A stretch of 14,892 nt of DNA from DATHGT01 sp035317605 (GTDB lineage: Bacteria > Methylomirabilota > Methylomirabilia > Rokubacteriales > CSP1-6), in contig DATHGT010000074.1 in assembly GCA_035317605.1 (NCBI GenBank), positions 1 through 14,892 of the forward strand, read 5' to 3'. Below are positions 13,023 through 14,892 of this stretch, piece by piece; the stretch's first letter is position 1; each line of letters begins with the position of its first letter. The translations under genes and the position numbers were made by a program. Under the pieces are notes generated by a model. It made no database searches, was not told the origin of the DNA, and saw only the letters and a program-made list of their open reading frames with translations.

Positions 13023-13830
13023 AGATGTCCATCGGCCCGAGGGTAATCGCGCCCTCCGGCCAGTCCGTGCCGTTCAGCTTGAGCGCGTCGAGCGCGCTCT
13101 CGATGGCGGGGATCGCGGCGCGCATGCAGACGCCGGGAAAGATCACGAGCTTGAAGCCGAGCCGCTCCAGGTCGTCGACCTTCACCGCGGGGGTGCGGCC
13201 GCCCTGCACCATGTTGGCGAGCAGCGGCGCCTTCACCTCGCGCGCGACCCGCTCGACCTCGGCGAGCGTCTGAGGCGCCTCCAGGAAGATCATGTCGGCG
13301 CCGGCCTCGCGGTAGAGGTTGGCGCGGGCGATCGCGTCGTCGAGCCCGGTGACCGCGCGGGCGTCGGTGCGGGCGATGATCACGAAATCGGGATCGGTCC
13401 GGTACTCGACCGCGGCGCGGATCTTGTCGGCGAACTCCTTCGGCTCGACCACCTGCTTGCCCGCGATGTGGCCGCACTTCTTCGGCGCGACCTGATCCTC
13501 GAGATGCAGTCCGGCCACGCCCGCCTTCTCGTACTCGCGGACGGTGCGGACGACGTTGAGCGCGTTGCCGTAGCCGGTGTCGGCGTCCGCGATGAGGGGG
13601 AGCGACACACAGCTCGCGAGGTGACTGGCGTGCGCGGCCATCTCGGTGAGGGTGGCCAGGCCGAGGTCGGGCTGGCCGAGGTGCGAGGCCGCCGTCCCCG
13701 CCCCGGTCATGTAGACGGCCTTGAAGCCGGCCGCCTCGATGAGCCGGGCCGAGAACCCGTCATACGCCCCCGGTGCCACGATGATCCCGGGCTCCTCCAG
13801 CATCCGCCGCAGCCGTGTACTCGTCCGCAT
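12964..13830 (-). CDS. Isocitrate lyase/PEP mutase family protein (methylisocitrate lyase-like)
   Basis: A 288-residue single-domain TIM-barrel enzyme, close to PrpB in length. GAYDGFSARLIEAAGFKAVYMTG (21-43), the metal-binding DADTGYGN (82-89), LHLEDQ (109-113) and KKCGH (117-121) with catalytic Cys119 are all intact. The KKCGH cysteine marks C-C lyases such as isocitrate and 2-methylisocitrate lyase, as opposed to the phosphonate mutases. The substrate within the lyases (2-methylisocitrate, dimethylmalate, oxaloacetate-like) cannot be told. ATG 13830 is chosen because AGGAGG (13838-13843) is 7 nt from it; the ATG at 13836 is only 1 nt away from that site. It converges with the CoxL-like gene with a 59-bp overlap and is divergent from the ECF sigma gene. 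No methylcitrate synthase or dehydratase is in view. Confidence 0.93.
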   Translation of the reverse strand: MRTSTRLRRMLEEPGIIVAPGAYDGFSARLIEAAGFKAVYMTGAGTAASHLGQPDLGLATLTEMAAHASHLASCVSLPLIADADTGYGNALNVVRTVREYEKAGVAGLHLEDQVAPKKCGHIAGKQVVEPKEFADKIRAAVEYRTDPDFVIIARTDARAVTGLDDAIARANLYREAGADMIFLEAPQTLAEVERVAREVKAPLLANMVQGGRTPAVKVDDLERLGFKLVIFPGVCMRAAIPAIESALDALKLNGTDWPEGAITLGPMDIFRKVGFDWWHGIEERFAPR

Positions 13831-13837
13831 GACCATT

Positions 13838-13843
13838 CCTCCT
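13838..13843 (-). promoter_or_regulatory. Shine-Dalgarno site fixing the lyase start at 13830
   Basis: AGGAGG on the minus strand lies 7 nt before ATG 13830 but only 1 nt before ATG 13836. Spacing favours the shorter protein starting MRTSTRL. Confidence 0.75.
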
Positions 13844-13978
13844 CGTCGAGGGGGTCGCCCCCCACGGCCGCTTCCGAGCGCCCGTTCCGACGCTCGTCGC
13901 CCATCTCGGGCTCGCGCCTCGAGATGTCGTCGGAGAGAGTACTACGAGGCCGTTCCATCTCTTCGGGCGGGTCGCGCG

Positions 13979-13984
13979 TATAAC
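13979..13984 (+). promoter_or_regulatory. -10-like box TATAAC before the ECF sigma gene
   Basis: TATAAC lies 7 nt before ATG 13992 and matches TATAAT at five of six positions. As at 10667, there is no ribosome site, implying a leaderless message. An ECF-type self-recognised promoter was looked for, but no AAC-containing -35 at a suitable distance was found. Confidence 0.5.
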
Positions 13985-13991
13985 CGTGCGT

Positions 13992-14495
13992 ATGGATGAA
14001 GCAGCCTTCACGCGGGTCGCCCAGGAGTACGGCGCGCGGCTGTACGTGGTCGCGTTCCGTGTGCTGGGCAACCGGACCGACGCGGAGGACGCGGTGCAGC
14101 GGGCGCTGCTCAAGTGCTTCGCCGCGCGTGAGACCTACTCCGCGCAATGGGCGATTTCGACGTGGCTGTATCGCGTGCTGACCAACGTGTGCATCGACGA
14201 GCTGCGCCGGCGCCGCACCCGCACGGAAGCGATGCGTGTCTCGCTGGACATCGCCCCCCGTCACGCCGGGGCGGGCACGGCCGGCGAGCGGGTCGACGTC
14301 GAGCGCGCGCTGGCGCGGGTGCCGCGCGAGGCGCGGGTGCTGCTCGCGCTGCACTACGTCGACGGGCTCTCGTTCGGAGAGCTGGCGCGCGTGCGCGGCA
14401 TCTCGGTCAACACCGTGAAGAGCCAGCTCGCCCGCGGCAAGGCCATCATGCGAGAGACGCTCGAATCGGGCGGAAGACGGAAGCCAAAGAGGTGA
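13992..14495 (+). CDS. ECF-type RNA polymerase sigma factor
   Basis: A 167-residue sigma factor with only regions 2 and 4. Region 2 covers about residues 5-75: FRVLGNRTDAEDAVQRALLKCFAA for 2.1-2.2 and ISTWLYRVLTNVCIDELRRRR for 2.3-2.4. A short linker rich in Arg and Ala follows. Region 4 (about 105-155) holds the helix-turn-helix SFGELARVRGISVNTVKSQLARGKAIM. This is the extracytoplasmic-function architecture, which directs RNA polymerase to a small stress regulon. ATG 13992 is preferred over a GTG two codons upstream because MDEAAFTRVA matches family starts and a TATAAC box sits 7 nt before it. The next gene starts 5 nt after the stop and is an alkyltransferase. No classical membrane anti-sigma factor follows immediately, and what signal controls this factor is unknown. 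Confidence 0.95.
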   Translation: MDEAAFTRVAQEYGARLYVVAFRVLGNRTDAEDAVQRALLKCFAARETYSAQWAISTWLYRVLTNVCIDELRRRRTRTEAMRVSLDIAPRHAGAGTAGERVDVERALARVPREARVLLALHYVDGLSFGELARVRGISVNTVKSQLARGKAIMRETLESGGRRKPKR

Positions 14496-14500
14496 CGACG

Positions 14501-14892
14501 ATGGAAAAGCTCGAGACCATGCTGCGTGACTACTTCGACGCGGCCCAGGTGCCCGCTGATCTCGTGACCCGACTGGCGCGCCCGGCGCGCGGGAGATCGC
14601 CGCTGGATGCCGAGCGGACGGCGGCGCGGTTCGTGATCGAGGCCGGCGAGCGCGGGATCCGCCGGATCGAGTTCGCGGCCGGGCGGGGCCGGACGATCGG
14701 CGACCGCCGCCACGCCGAGCGCGCGCGCCGGGAGCTGACGGAATATCTCGCGGGCGCGCGCACGTTCTTCTCGGTCGCCGTCGACCTCTCGGGCATCCCC
14801 CCGTTCCAGGGCGACGTGCTGGCCGCGGCCGCCCGCGTCCCCTACGGCGAGACCACGTCGTACTCGGCGCTCGCCGAGATCGTCGGCCGGCC
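14501..14892 (+). CDS. O6-alkylguanine-DNA alkyltransferase (Ogt/MGMT type), N-terminally extended, cut by window end
   Basis: The frame is open to the right edge; 130 residues are visible. Residues ~43-90 fit the Ogt N-terminal sheet domain (RFVIEAGERGIRRIEF...RARRELTEYLAGARTFFSV). From 95 the catalytic domain begins: DLSGIPPFQGDVLAAAARVPYGETTSYSALAEIVGRP. These residues match the family pattern FQxxVxxxxxxxPYGExxSYxxLAxxxGRP. The active-site PCHR cysteine would lie about 30 residues further on, outside the window. Known role: suicidal transfer of alkyl groups from O6-alkylguanine in DNA to that cysteine. The first ~40 residues (METLRDYF-like amphipathic start, VPADLVTRLARP) are not part of the usual family and resemble the short helical segment at the start of many anti-sigma factors. 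Coupling to the ECF gene is tight: 5-nt gap, with AGAGGTGA spanning the sigma stop as ribosome site. Confidence 0.9.
   Translation, partial: MEKLETMLRDYFDAAQVPADLVTRLARPARGRSPLDAERTAARFVIEAGERGIRRIEFAAGRGRTIGDRRHAERARRELTEYLAGARTFFSVAVDLSGIPPFQGDVLAAAARVPYGETTSYSALAEIVGR

Noticed and set aside
12964..13830. Phosphoenolpyruvate or carboxyphosphonate mutase as the specific function
   Set aside because: The KKCGH cysteine is present, which fits C-C lyases better than P-C mutases; I keep only the family-level call.

Overview
The window is about 15 kb of very GC-rich bacterial chromosome (around 70% G+C by eye). Genes are close-packed and short intergenic gaps carry GC-rich hairpins. Gene content is typical of a soil or subsurface heterotroph: acyl-CoA and CoxL-type enzymes, DivK-like signalling and ECF sigma control. 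The style and several protein signatures, notably a zinc-ribbon protein with DRRxxERR repeats, remind me of Candidatus Rokubacteria/Methylomirabilota. That placement is an impression from memory; no rRNA or marker gene is present to test it.

Layout. (a) 1-678, plus strand: the end of a sensor histidine kinase overlapping a single-domain response regulator. A five-unit 16-bp tandem repeat (671-750) and a G-rich hairpin (757-783) follow. (b) 789-6915, minus strand: a long gene train. In transcription order it is alpha/beta hydrolase, rhodanese, enoyl-CoA hydratase, two tandem HAD hydrolases, an SDR with a substituted catalytic triad, adenine phosphoribosyltransferase, and a small secreted protein. 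A terminator-like hairpin (1661-1695) separates these from a 3-hydroxyacyl-CoA dehydrogenase. Many junctions overlap or nearly touch, so most of the train is probably one operon with translational coupling. (c) 6916-8806: a looser, compositionally more mixed stretch with a 97-aa unknown protein, the zinc-ribbon/DRRxxERR protein and two gene-poor gaps. (d) 8807-10573: a DUF72 (YecE-like) gene divergent from a membrane-anchored lytic transglycosylase. (e) 10680-13830: an orphan CoxL-like molybdenum hydroxylase large subunit, converging with and overlapping an isocitrate lyase/PEP mutase family lyase. (f) 13992-14892: an ECF sigma factor followed after 5 nt by an N-terminally extended O6-alkylguanine-DNA alkyltransferase, cut by the window end before its active-site cysteine.

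The most interesting points are the ECF sigma/alkyltransferase pair, which may be an Ada-like alkylation sensor built on an ECF factor, and a recurring start architecture. In three to four genes a -10-like hexamer lies 7-8 nt before the start codon with no Shine-Dalgarno, which suggests leaderless mRNAs. Also notable are a probable CTG start on one HAD gene, the SDR with Thr/Thr/Arg in place of Ser/Tyr/Lys, and the exact 16-bp repeat array at the end of the response regulator gene.
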